Shown: piece after piece, positions 55,305 to 64,000 of the stretch | How positions within the stretch are numbered: position 1 is the stretch's first letter | Layout: every line of letters begins with the position of its first letter | From: Bacteroidales bacterium | GTDB lineage: Bacteria; Bacteroidota; Bacteroidia; Bacteroidales; 4484-276 | DNA length: 64,000 bases | Reading direction: 5' to 3' | NCBI GenBank assembly: GCA_014860585.1 | Contig: JACZJL010000176.1 | Coordinates: 1-64,000, forward strand | Made by a program: the position numbers and the translations under genes | Notes under the pieces: generated by a model | Databases searched by the model: none | What the model saw: only the letters and a program-made list of their open reading frames with translations | Told to the model about the DNA's origin: nothing

Positions 55305-57191
55305 ATGGCAGAAGAAAAAAAATACTTGGGATTCGTTTCGTATTCGCATTCCGAAACAGATAATATATATTTTGATACATTAATTAGTGGGTTACAAAGA
55401 CATTCTCAGAAAAGCAAATTTTGGACCGATAAAGAAATTCCAAGTGCCTCAAAATGGCGTGATGAGATTTTTGAAAAACTCAAACAAGCCGATTTTGCAA
55501 TTTTGTTGATTAGCCCCAATTTTTTATCCTCTGAATTTATAATGAATACTGAATTCCCCGAAATATTAAAACTTCATAAAAAAAAGTTTCTAAAAGTATT
55601 CCCTATACTTCTTTCACCTGTTGATATTGATAAATCGCCTACTATCTCTGAAATTCAATTTTATATTATTGACCGCGCCAAATATGATATAAATGGACCT
55701 CAGAATAAGATGTATTCTTACGCACATTTAGTAAATTTATTGAAGGGTAAAAATGAAATACAACCAAACAGAAATAGAGAACAATTTCATATCGACTTTA
55801 TCAATTACATTGAATCGAAAATTAAAAATAGCGACTCAGCTGATTCAAATCATGAAAAGAATCAAGCCAAACGGAAAAGTTTTAACCTTTCAACCGTAAA
55901 AGAAATTGCTATTAGTTACGCCTCAGAATATAACAAGGCTAATTGTTATGAAGATAAAGTCGAACTACTTACAGTGTTAATAGACTTGTTAATTGAGCAT
56001 GATAAAACAAAAAGAGAAGTTATAGAAAAATTCATTAATCACTTTAACCAAGGTGTCAAACCAAATATCAGAAGTCTAATTATCGCTTCCGAAATTGATC
56101 TATATGAAATATTGATTAAATTGTTCAAAAACGGAATACCTTCTGAACCCCATTTTCTAAATGAAATTAATTCAAAGTACTTTTTTATTAATCCATTATA
56201 CGCATATATCCTATCAATTATTAAAGATATTGAGCAATCAGGATACTCCACTGCATTAGTTAACATAGAGTCAATACCATTAAGATTAGCAGATTATGAG
56301 TGTTTTTATGCAGATTACTTAGTTGGTCAAATAAATAGAAAAAATAATGAATTGGCCAATTCATTAACACATTTTTCAAATGGAATTAAAAAGATAAGTT
56401 CCCGATCCTTTTCTGTCCCGAACAAATACTGTCGTTCATCATGTCAAGCCTGTAGTGTAGAATTGATTGGTGCTGAACTTTTTAGGGGCCGAGCTACAAT
56501 TTATAGAAAGTTATTAGCAAGTGCGAGCGAACCTGATGAGGTAAAATATTATTCATTAGCAAATTCTGATTATAAGCAAGCGCTTTCTCTTTTTAATAAA
56601 ATAAATCCTGTAAAACATACAAAACCTAAAGGTTCAGAAGCAGTTGGATCTGACATCTACTTCAGTTACGGGTATTTTAAATTTGAAAATTATTTTAAAA
56701 AGCTTATTAAAAGTCAGGAAACGGATGAGAAAGATTTAAAATTAGCACTTAAACTATTTGATTTATCAAATAATTTAAATTCGAAATTTACACCCCCTTT
56801 ATCAAGAGCAGGAATAATTTATTTATATAATAAAGACTATTTTAAAGCAGGGCAGTATTTTAATGAAGTAAAAACGAAAGATCATGTAACTGAGAATACG
56901 ACGAATGGAGAACTAATACTAACTAGCATTTGGATAGATTTTGCCCTCTTTTATATAAACAAGATAACATATGAAAAATATAATGTAAAAAATCCAAAAA
57001 CATTATTGGAATTCACAATTTCTAGTTTTCGAACCAAAAATATTTCAAAAGGCGCAATTGATTGTCATACTTTTGACCTAAAGGTAATATTCTACATATT
57101 AGGCGTTCAGAATCAACCCATTATTGAAAATGAATTTAATGAAATTCTTGCAATTTTTAACCTACAGAATAATTCACAACATAACATTTGA
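55305..57191 (+). CDS. TIR-domain protein with TPR-like helical repeats
   Basis: Residues 1-150 of 628 are a TIR domain (YLGFVSYSHSETDNIYFDTL, FWTDKEIPSASKWRDEIFEKL, FAILLISPNFLSSEF). Glu83 in IMNTEFPEI is the likely NADase catalytic residue. Residues 180-620 are helical and contain TPR-like pairs, with a Cys cluster (YCRSSCQAC). TIR-TPR proteins are common immune or conflict effectors in bacteria that deplete NAD+ or make a signal. G+C is low (55681-55740: 15 of 60). It is followed after 3 bases by a radical SAM gene. Confidence 0.85.
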   Translation: MAEEKKYLGFVSYSHSETDNIYFDTLISGLQRHSQKSKFWTDKEIPSASKWRDEIFEKLKQADFAILLISPNFLSSEFIMNTEFPEILKLHKKKFLKVFPILLSPVDIDKSPTISEIQFYIIDRAKYDINGPQNKMYSYAHLVNLLKGKNEIQPNRNREQFHIDFINYIESKIKNSDSADSNHEKNQAKRKSFNLSTVKEIAISYASEYNKANCYEDKVELLTVLIDLLIEHDKTKREVIEKFINHFNQGVKPNIRSLIIASEIDLYEILIKLFKNGIPSEPHFLNEINSKYFFINPLYAYILSIIKDIEQSGYSTALVNIESIPLRLADYECFYADYLVGQINRKNNELANSLTHFSNGIKKISSRSFSVPNKYCRSSCQACSVELIGAELFRGRATIYRKLLASASEPDEVKYYSLANSDYKQALSLFNKINPVKHTKPKGSEAVGSDIYFSYGYFKFENYFKKLIKSQETDEKDLKLALKLFDLSNNLNSKFTPPLSRAGIIYLYNKDYFKAGQYFNEVKTKDHVTENTTNGELILTSIWIDFALFYINKITYEKYNVKNPKTLLEFTISSFRTKNISKGAIDCHTFDLKVIFYILGVQNQPIIENEFNEILAIFNLQNNSQHNI

Positions 57192-57194
57192 AAA

Positions 57195-58037
57195 ATGACT
57201 GATTTTATTTCCATAGTTTGGGTAATTACTGAAAAGTGTGATAAAGAATGTCTTATTTGCCATCGTTTTTTTAATAATGAGAACAATCTCTCATTAGAGG
57301 AACAATTCGAATTGCTAAAATACTTAAAAGAACAAGGAATAAAAAGAATCTGTTTTTCTGGAGGAGAACCAACAATTTTCAAGTCATCACTTTTTGAAGC
57401 CATCAGTTATGCTCATAATTTGAAATTGCACACTGCTCTAACTACACATGGACTTAACCTTAATAAAACTGATATTATTAAACTGGATAAAATTCTGGAT
57501 CAAATTTTAATACCAATAAGGTATTTGAACTCTGATAATTACGAATCAACAAATAGGATTGCTGGAGTTTTTAATAGGCATATTAAATATTTACTTTCAT
57601 GGTTAATGAATTCAGAGATAATAACTGAAATAGTAACTGTTGTAACAAAGCATAATTTAAATTCCATAATTGATATAGGTGAAATAGTTTTCAATATAAG
57701 CCCAAATATAAGATGGAGAATTGATGAATATTATTCTAATGGGTATAACAAAAAACTAGAACTTGATTTTCAGATAGCCGATGAACAGTTTGGTGAGGTA
57801 ATACAAAAGGTTCGTTCTCATTTTTCAGATGAACGAAACCAATTAATTACCTTTAGTTCAAAACTATCACGAGCAAAAGCTCCGGACTTATTAATTACTC
57901 CTCAAGGGAACTTAGTGACAACCTGCAATCATGAGTCGCTGCCCAAAGGGCATTATAAGTCAGGAATTATCTCTTCAATGCAAACAAGGAGAGATCAGGA
58001 TTATTATAAGGGATCAATAAGAAATTGGGATTGGTAA
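57195..58037 (+). CDS. Radical SAM enzyme, MoaA/viperin-like core
   Basis: The 280-residue protein carries the CxxxCxxC cluster motif (Cys15, Cys19, Cys22 in CDKECLIC) and the SAM-binding GGEP (56-59 in ICFSGGEPT). The later segment NIRWRIDEYYSNGY and the C-terminal ending NWDW are reminiscent of viperin, whose terminal Trp is needed for cluster loading, but the same core also occurs in MoaA-like enzymes. A bacterial viperin-type nucleotide dehydratase is possible, not shown. It ends the AT-rich VOC-TIR-radical SAM row. The substrate is unknown. Confidence 0.85.
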   Translation: MTDFISIVWVITEKCDKECLICHRFFNNENNLSLEEQFELLKYLKEQGIKRICFSGGEPTIFKSSLFEAISYAHNLKLHTALTTHGLNLNKTDIIKLDKILDQILIPIRYLNSDNYESTNRIAGVFNRHIKYLLSWLMNSEIITEIVTVVTKHNLNSIIDIGEIVFNISPNIRWRIDEYYSNGYNKKLELDFQIADEQFGEVIQKVRSHFSDERNQLITFSSKLSRAKAPDLLITPQGNLVTTCNHESLPKGHYKSGIISSMQTRRDQDYYKGSIRNWDW

Positions 58038-58375
58038 AAATTAAAAGTATCACTCATTTGTGTATGGAGCACGACCTGCTGTTTAACTGGAATCCTGGGA
58101 GCACCGGAATCTGGATGACAGTGCTTTGTGCTTTTTTGCCTGCAATCCGATTTACATTTGCGGCCATCAGCAGCGACAGTGATGTGCAAAGTCTGGCCCA
58201 GCGTTCGATAGCCATGGAAGAAATGTTGACACAGTTTCAGACAGAATTTGGAGCAATACGGATTGTTGATCGTGCCTTAAACTCCATAAAACTTCGAAGC
58301 TATGCTGACTGTACAACCGAACTGACGACCACTGAAATGCTCGATTGGCACGTCTTTTTCCATTACAGGCATTAG
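58038..58375 (+). pseudogene. C-terminal remnant of a membrane conflict protein
   Basis: The open frame ends at 58375 and the protein-like part starts near 58056 without a good start codon. It reads as one hydrophobic helix (TGIWMTVLCAFLPAIRFTF) followed by AAISSDSDVQSLAQRSIAMEEMLTQF and a charged end with LDWHVFFHYR. This pattern matches the C-terminal tail of SLATT/DUF4231-like membrane proteins found with SLOG and RyR genes. Base composition jumps back from AT-rich to GC-rich exactly here. It is best read as a 3' stump left when the AT-rich segment was inserted. Confidence 0.55.
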
Positions 58376-58415
58376 CAATACCATAATAAATCAACTACTA
58401 TTCACCCATACTACT

Positions 58416-61400
58416 ATGAAACTCCGTAACAAAACCATTCGTGTATTTCTAAGCTCCACCTTCGAGGATTTGAAGGCTGAACGCGATGCCCTGCAGCAAG
58501 GGGCATTCAAAAACCTGCGCAGGTACTGCAAATCGCAGGGCTGGCAGTTCCAGGCAGTGGATCTGCGCTGGGGCATCAACAACGAGGCAACCATCGACCA
58601 ACGTACCATGGAGATTTGCCTGCGGGAGATTGCGCGATGCCAGCAACAATCGCCCCGCCCTAATTTTATTGTCCTGCTGGGTGAGCGTTACGGCTGGCGG
58701 CCATTGCCCGACCGTGTTCTAAACAGCGTTGCCCTGGCGATGGAAACGGCCATGCCTTCCGGTATTCTTTCCCTGTTCACGCAGTGGTACCAGCCCGACG
58801 AAAACCAGTTGCCCGAAACGGTATGGAGGCTAAAACCCCGTGAGGGCAGGTACATTGATTACAACGATTACGAAAGAGATGTACAAAGACCACTGGTCGG
58901 ATTTTTCACACGTTGGGCAGCAGAAAACCTGCCTGACCCCGATCTTGCTGAAAACAAAACAAATCCGCTGGCTTTGCAGCGGCTGAGCATGGAACGGTCG
59001 GCTACTGAACAGGAAATACAGGCCGGGGCATTTGGCGTGGAAGATGCACATGAACACGTGTTTGCCTTTTTCAGGAATATCACCGGATGCCCTGCGGATA
59101 ATGCTGCCTTTCATGATCACGACCAAAATCCCGTTCAACAGCTTCGCGCCCGCCTGGAACAGTATCTGGATGATGATAATGTGGCGGAGTTCACAGCCCG
59201 TTGGGATGCCGGGAAAAACGAGCCGGCTACTGACCACCTTGAAAAACTTTCGGCGGATGTTGAGAATTGTCTGAAAAAGATCATCGACGCGGAAATCGAA
59301 AACTACCGGCTTGCCGGTGAAGGAGACCTGGAACAAGCCGCCCATGAAGCCTTTGCCCGGGAGCGCACCTTTGGTTTTTCGGGCAGGGAAATCGACATCG
59401 CTGCAATTTGTGATTACACTACCCAAAATACCAGCGCCCCCTTTGTGGTCTGGGGCGAATCGGGCACAGGCAAATCAACCCTGCTGGCCATGGCTGCAAG
59501 GAAGGTGCAGGAAATCTTTCCCCATGCACATGTAATTTCACGTTTTATCGGCGTTACAGGCAATTCGGCCAACGGCCACACCTTGCTCACCGACATCTGC
59601 CGGAACCTGAACCTGCTATATGGAGATGAAACGGATGATATTCCGGATGATCCGGCCAGGCTCCGTTTTGCATTCCGCCAATATCTTGCAAAAGCAACTT
59701 CAGAACACCCGCTGGTGCTCTTCCTCGATGCGCCCGACCAGTTTAACGATGGTGATGCGGCCCGTTTGCTGCAATGGTTGCCGGAGGTTTTGCCTCCGCA
59801 TGTAGCAATTATCCTTTCGACACTAAAAGGGGTAAGTTTTGACGTTCTGAAAGAACGCAAAGAACCGGCGCCGGTTTTTTATGAAATCACTCCGCTTACC
59901 GCAGAAGATGGCAGAAATGCCCTGAGCACATGGTTGAAACGCGCAAACCGAAAACTTCAACCCCATCAGGCTGATCAGATCATCCGTGATTTTGAATATG
60001 CAGGTTGTGCTCCGCTGTACTTGCACCTTGCCTTCGAACAGGCGCAACACTGGGAATCGTATGCGCGCCGGCAACGCCTGGGAAGGGATATCCCCGAAAT
60101 GATAGAAGACTTTTACGGCCATTTATCCCGCCCCGAAGCCCACGGTTCCATTGTTGAAAAGGTTTTGACCGCCATCCGTTGTGCGAAACAGGGTTTAAGC
60201 GACGATGAAATCCTTGGCGTGCTGGCGGCTGACCAGGAGTTCTGGAACAACTTCGGCATACAGACCTATCATGCTTTTGTTGAGGAAGAACTGACTGTGA
60301 CAGCCTCCCGGTTGATCCCGCCGGTTTTATGGATCCGTCTGTATCACGACCTGGAATATTACCTCACACGCAGAAATGCTCCCGGCGGAGAGGTAATCAC
60401 TTTTTACCACCGGCAGTTAGCCGAAGCCGTTGACAGCATTTACCTGCAACGCCCGGGATTACGGCAGAAGAGGCAAAAGGAACTTGCTGCTTTCTTCCAG
60501 GGGAAAAGCCTTCTTATTAAAGAAACTGCTCCCATTATTGCCAATGTCCGCGTTTGCGACGAACTGCCCTGGCTGCTTACCAAAAGCGAAGACTGGGATG
60601 CCCTGACAGACACCCTCTGCAACCTCGATTTCATCCAGGCGAAAGCTGCTGCAAAGATGACGTATGATTTGGTAAATGATTTTAATGCAGCACTGGAAGT
60701 AATCCCTGATAATGCTGAAAATATCCGAAAGGAAAAGGAAAGGCAAGCCAGAATGGAAAAATACTCCCGGGATTTAATAGCCTGTGCAGAAGGAAAGATA
60801 AGCCGCTTTGATCTGGAAGTACCAGAAAGCATCACCCCCTGGACTGAAGAGAAGATTAATACTGAAATTGAAAGGATAAAAACCCATCCGACAAGAGCAG
60901 ACCGGTTAAGAGATTTTCAGAATTTTCTGGGGCAGGAAGCCGGTAATTTGCAAAACTTTGCCAATGACTTTCCGCATTTTGCTGTACAGCAGGCCTGGAA
61001 TTATGCTAACGAAGGCCCGGTTGGCAAAGCGGCGGAAAACAAACCTCCGGATATGTATAAATCACTGCTGCGCCACAGCCCATCCACACGCCCAACCTGG
61101 AACCCTCTACCGCTGGCAGTCAAAATTCTCACGGGGCATACTGCACAGGTCACCTCCGTTTCCATCACCCCCGATTGGAAAAAGGCACTCTCTGGCTCCG
61201 AGGATAATACTTGCATCCTGTGGGATCTGGAAACGGGGCAGACGGTCAAAACACTCGTGGGTCATACTTCCGTAGTCACTGCCGTTTCAATCACACCCGA
61301 TGGCAATAGTGCGGCCTCCGGCTCTGCTGACAAAACCTGCATCCTGTGGAACTTGGAAACGGGGCAAGCGGTCAAAAAACTCACGGGTCATACTTTCGTA

Positions 61401-63128
61401 GTCACTGCCGTTGCAATCACACCCGATGGCAATAGGGCGGTCTCCGGCTCTGTTGACAAAACCTGCATCCTATGGGATTTGGAAACGGGGCAGGCGGTCA
61501 AAACACTCACGGGTCATACTTCCGTAGTCACTGCCGTTTCAATCACACCCGATGGCAAAAGAGCACTCTCAGGCTCCCATGACAAAACCTGCACCCTTTG
61601 GGACCTGGTAACGGGACAGGCAGTCAAAACCCTCAAAGGACATACCGACAGGGTCACTACTGTTTCAATCACCCCCGATGGCAAATGGGCAATCTCTGGC
61701 TCCGATGACAAAACCTACATCCTATGGGACCTGGAAACGGGGCGGGCAATCAAAACACTCACGGAGCATTCTCACATTGTTGAAGCCATTTCATTAACCC
61801 CCGATGGCAAAAGGACAGTCTCCGGCTCTTTTTTCAAAACCTGCACCCTTTGGGACCTGGTAACGGAACAGGCAGTCAAAACCCTCAGGGGACATACCCA
61901 CAGTGTCAAGGCCGTTTCAATTACTCCCGATGGCAAAAGGTTAATTTCAGGCTCCAGTGACAGAACCTGCATCCTATGGGACCTAGAAAAAGGTCAAGCA
62001 GACAAAACTCTCACAGAACATACTGACCTGTTAAAAGCCATTTCAATCACCCCCGATGGAAAAAGGGCAATCTACTGTCTCTGGGACAAAACCTGCGTCC
62101 TATGGGACCTGGAAAATGGTAGACCAATTAAAACTTATACAATCACCCCCGATGACAAAAGGGTAATTTCAGGCTTGTTTTACAAAACCTGCATCCTGTG
62201 GAACTTGGGAACGGGGCAGGCAGTCAAAACCCTCACTGGGCATACAAACGTGGTCAGCGCTGTTTCAAATACTCCATCTGGCAAAAAAGCGATCTCCGGC
62301 TCTTGGGATAATACCTGCATTCTGTGGGACTTGGAAATTGGGCATGTAGTCAAAACATTTAAAGAGCATACTGATTGGGTTAATGCCGTTTCAATCACCC
62401 CTGATGGCAAAAGGGCACTCTCCGGCTCCCAGGACAAAACCTGCATCCTCTGGGATATGGAAACGGGGCAGGCAGACAAAACTCTTAAGGGACATACTGG
62501 CGGGGTTAATGCCATTTCAATCACGCCGGATGGCAAAAGGGCAATCTCTGGCTCCGATGACAAAGCCTGCATCCTGTGGGACCTGGAAACAGGACAGGCA
62601 GTCAAAACCCTCACCGGACATACTGACGTGGTTATTGCCGTTTCAATCACCCCGGATGGCAAAAGGGCAATCTCTGGCTCCAATGACAAAGCCTGCATCT
62701 TATGGGACCTCAAAACGGGCAGCCAGTTAGCCCGGCTGATAATTAAAACAAGAATAACTTACTTTGCACTATTTCCAAAAGGAATCATATTTAATTCCTC
62801 TTCTGGCGAAGTAATAATGATAAACCAAGAAAAGGAACTATTGTGCCCGGGCATTCCTATTACTACTGCCAGGTATTTATGGGATTTCGAGTTGCAACAA
62901 TACCAACCACTTTCAACTGACTGCCCCCTCTGCGGCCATCGCTTTGCGCCGCCAGCTTCTGTCTTGGAAATTATTAATACAATAACAAAGAAAGCCAACT
63001 TGAGACCTGACCAATCCCCCTGCCTGGAGTTGCCGGATGAGGCATGGGAAGAGCCGGGTTTGTTAAGTGAGTGCCCGAAATGTGGGGAGGTGTTGAAGTT
63101 TAATCCGTTTATTGCGGGAGGGGATTAA
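58416..63128 (+). CDS. DUF4062-NACHT-WD40 protein (NLR-like)
   Basis: The 1570-residue protein has DUF4062 at residues 8-100 (IRVFLSSTFEDLKAERDAL, NFIVLLGERYGW). A NACHT/STAND ATPase follows, with Walker A GESGTGKST at 347-355 and Walker B LVLFLDAPDQF at 433-443, then a helical region. Residues 906-1441 are 13 WD40 repeats of 42 residues (the ninth is 10 residues short) plus a degenerate fourteenth. A zinc-ribbon-like end follows (CPLCGHRF, CPKCGEV). This is the order of TEP1-like and NLR-like proteins. Bacterial STAND proteins are known anti-phage sensors, so a defence role is likely. G+C is high (59461-59520: 34 of 60). Confidence 0.88.
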   Translation: MKLRNKTIRVFLSSTFEDLKAERDALQQGAFKNLRRYCKSQGWQFQAVDLRWGINNEATIDQRTMEICLREIARCQQQSPRPNFIVLLGERYGWRPLPDRVLNSVALAMETAMPSGILSLFTQWYQPDENQLPETVWRLKPREGRYIDYNDYERDVQRPLVGFFTRWAAENLPDPDLAENKTNPLALQRLSMERSATEQEIQAGAFGVEDAHEHVFAFFRNITGCPADNAAFHDHDQNPVQQLRARLEQYLDDDNVAEFTARWDAGKNEPATDHLEKLSADVENCLKKIIDAEIENYRLAGEGDLEQAAHEAFARERTFGFSGREIDIAAICDYTTQNTSAPFVVWGESGTGKSTLLAMAARKVQEIFPHAHVISRFIGVTGNSANGHTLLTDICRNLNLLYGDETDDIPDDPARLRFAFRQYLAKATSEHPLVLFLDAPDQFNDGDAARLLQWLPEVLPPHVAIILSTLKGVSFDVLKERKEPAPVFYEITPLTAEDGRNALSTWLKRANRKLQPHQADQIIRDFEYAGCAPLYLHLAFEQAQHWESYARRQRLGRDIPEMIEDFYGHLSRPEAHGSIVEKVLTAIRCAKQGLSDDEILGVLAADQEFWNNFGIQTYHAFVEEELTVTASRLIPPVLWIRLYHDLEYYLTRRNAPGGEVITFYHRQLAEAVDSIYLQRPGLRQKRQKELAAFFQGKSLLIKETAPIIANVRVCDELPWLLTKSEDWDALTDTLCNLDFIQAKAAAKMTYDLVNDFNAALEVIPDNAENIRKEKERQARMEKYSRDLIACAEGKISRFDLEVPESITPWTEEKINTEIERIKTHPTRADRLRDFQNFLGQEAGNLQNFANDFPHFAVQQAWNYANEGPVGKAAENKPPDMYKSLLRHSPSTRPTWNPLPLAVKILTGHTAQVTSVSITPDWKKALSGSEDNTCILWDLETGQTVKTLVGHTSVVTAVSITPDGNSAASGSADKTCILWNLETGQAVKKLTGHTFVVTAVAITPDGNRAVSGSVDKTCILWDLETGQAVKTLTGHTSVVTAVSITPDGKRALSGSHDKTCTLWDLVTGQAVKTLKGHTDRVTTVSITPDGKWAISGSDDKTYILWDLETGRAIKTLTEHSHIVEAISLTPDGKRTVSGSFFKTCTLWDLVTEQAVKTLRGHTHSVKAVSITPDGKRLISGSSDRTCILWDLEKGQADKTLTEHTDLLKAISITPDGKRAIYCLWDKTCVLWDLENGRPIKTYTITPDDKRVISGLFYKTCILWNLGTGQAVKTLTGHTNVVSAVSNTPSGKKAISGSWDNTCILWDLEIGHVVKTFKEHTDWVNAVSITPDGKRALSGSQDKTCILWDMETGQADKTLKGHTGGVNAISITPDGKRAISGSDDKACILWDLETGQAVKTLTGHTDVVIAVSITPDGKRAISGSNDKACILWDLKTGSQLARLIIKTRITYFALFPKGIIFNSSSGEVIMINQEKELLCPGIPITTARYLWDFELQQYQPLSTDCPLCGHRFAPPASVLEIINTITKKANLRPDQSPCLELPDEAWEEPGLLSECPKCGEVLKFNPFIAGGD
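61131..62738 (+). repeat. Tandem 126-bp WD40-coding repeats
   Basis: Units start at 61131, 61257, 61383, 61509, 61635, 61761, 61887, 62013, 62139 (short, 96 bp), 62235, 62361, 62487 and 62613. The protein unit is close to TGHTDVVTAVSITPDGKRAI and then SGSDDKTCILWDLETGQAV. Several neighbours differ at about a dozen of 126 bases by my comparison of units 2 and 3, so the array is young or kept uniform by recombination. The short unit is an in-frame 30-bp deletion. Confidence 0.9.
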
Positions 63129-63134
63129 AAAACA

Positions 63135-63169
63135 AAACCCGCCGGTGTGCGCAGCACCCGGCGGAGTTT
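63135..63169. repeat. GC-rich palindromic repeat, copy 3 of 3
   Basis: AAACCCGCCGG-TGTGCGCAGCAC-CCGGCGGAGTTT forms the same hairpin as at 47312 and 48998. It lies 6 bases after the NACHT gene stop and may terminate its transcript. Confidence 0.75.
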
Positions 63170-63184
63170 AAAACATAAAATACT

Positions 63185-63961
63185 ATGACACACATCTTCA
63201 TTCCTTTGATCATCTCCATCATCTTCTGGATATGGATCATCCGCAAGTACGACAAGTTTGAGCGGGAGCCGCTCAGGAGCATCATTTTTGTGCTTATTGT
63301 GGGCGGGCTGGTTAGTGTGATCCCGGCTGGGTTGTTTAACCTGCTTTTTGCCAGCATCTTCGATTATTCGGTGGAGGCAGCATCCGGAGTGAGCCTGTCA
63401 GCAGGGAGTACATGGTTGTTTTTTGGTTTTGCGGGTTTCAACGAAGAAGTGTGGAAGGCTGCAGCCACTGTGTTACTCATTCGACGCATGAAGCAGTTCA
63501 ACGAACCTGCCGATGCGTTGGTCTATTCGATGACGGTTGCGCTGGGCTTTGCTGCCTTCGAAAACATAGAGTATGCAATCAACTATGGAACGGCCACCGT
63601 TTACTTCAGGCAGTTCAATGCAGTGCCGCTGCATTTGGGATTGGCTGCCATCTGGGGAATAGGTATTGCAAAAGCAAGGTTTGATCAGGTTGGCCAATAC
63701 ACCAAAACGCTCATTCCCTATCTGTTGCTGGCCGGTATCATCCATTTTGCGTACAACATCGCTGTTTTTTTATTTGCTGATCCTATGCTGCAGGTTCTTG
63801 TCCCTTCTTTTATCGCCATGTACCTGATCAGGCTTGCCGTAAAGAGAATAAAACGCTATGCCGAAGAAGGGCCTTTCAGCAAAGTAATCATCTGTCAAAA
63901 TTGCAAAACGCCGAACCAACTGGATGTCACAATCTGTAATAAATGTAACCATCCCTTTTAA
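63185..63961 (+). CDS. PrsW-family intramembrane protease with C-terminal zinc ribbon
   Basis: The 258-residue protein has about seven membrane helices and the PrsW motifs: EExxK (GFNEEVWKAAATVLL), FENIEY and a later His-containing helix (GIIHFAYNIAVF). PrsW proteases cut membrane-anchored anti-sigma factors. The last 20 residues form a zinc ribbon (CQNCKTPNQLDVTICNKC), which is unusual for the core family. It follows the NACHT gene with only a palindromic repeat between, and that protein also ends in a zinc ribbon. Confidence 0.8.
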   Translation: MTHIFIPLIISIIFWIWIIRKYDKFEREPLRSIIFVLIVGGLVSVIPAGLFNLLFASIFDYSVEAASGVSLSAGSTWLFFGFAGFNEEVWKAAATVLLIRRMKQFNEPADALVYSMTVALGFAAFENIEYAINYGTATVYFRQFNAVPLHLGLAAIWGIGIAKARFDQVGQYTKTLIPYLLLAGIIHFAYNIAVFLFADPMLQVLVPSFIAMYLIRLAVKRIKRYAEEGPFSKVIICQNCKTPNQLDVTICNKCNHPF

Positions 63962-64000
63962 TTGAAATTTTACGATATTTGCAAAACTTACAATGAGAGC

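Noticed and set aside
57195-58037. Firm call as prokaryotic viperin
   Set aside because: The CxxxCxxC, GGEP and terminal Trp are shared with other radical SAM enzymes such as MoaA. Without a structural comparison I keep the general call.
62180-62713. Long open frame on the minus strand inside the WD40 array, with others at 61514-61711 and 61772-61972
   Set aside because: It follows from the repetitive coding strand: the 126-bp units keep the reverse frame open. Its sequence repeats with the WD40 units and it has no start signals or known domains.

Overview
The window comes from a member of the Bacteroidota, probably an uncultured Bacteroidales- or Marinilabiliales-like bacterium. The evidence is a gldB-type gliding lipoprotein next to nadE, a DUF3078 protein, an IPExxxVDY-type gene directly before pyruvate kinase, a CzcA-type RND pump fused in frame to a TolC-like domain, many small Bacteroidota-type lipoproteins, and promoters of the -33 TTTG / -7 TAnnTTTG class with few strong Shine-Dalgarno sites. 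The order-level placement is inference.

Layout. Positions 1-5460 hold an exosortase region: two secreted proteins with nearly identical IPTL-like C-terminal sorting tails, the remnant of a third, an AraC-type membrane regulator, an exosortase and its membrane partner. Positions 5800-17830 hold lipoproteins, an ECF sigma operon, a metal efflux system, glutaminase, a MITE-like element and a CHAD protein. Positions 18000-28000 hold a very large pyruvate-phosphate-dikinase-like protein, a GH16-like protein, MscS and MscL channels, a DUF3078 protein, a secreted hydrolase and a secreted Hcp-like protein. Positions 28400-45200 are mostly housekeeping: glyA, a purE-pyrE-SRPBCC-lpxK-PNP operon, hpt-obg-PAP2, gldB, porins, nadE, pyk, a TonB/ExbD/ExbB operon and a PfkB kinase. 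Positions 45300-45920 hold one intact tRNA-Asn between two broken copies, with a GIY-YIG gene that runs into one of them.

Positions 47400-64000 are accessory and look like a conflict or defence island. Four genes lie in a tight row: a TerB-like protein, a stand-alone HD hydrolase of the ppGpp-hydrolase type, a RelA/SpoT synthetase-TPR-SLOG-RyR fusion, and a two-TM RCK (TrkA-N) channel-like protein ending in another RyR domain. An AT-rich VOC / TIR-TPR / radical-SAM cassette follows, then a truncated membrane-protein tail, a 1570-residue DUF4062-NACHT-WD40 protein with 13 nearly identical WD40 repeats, and a PrsW-like protease with a zinc ribbon. The alarmone-type module (hydrolase plus synthetase plus two RyR proteins plus a channel) is the best candidate for an undescribed system. 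The TIR/radical-SAM cassette and the exosortase substrate cassettes come next.
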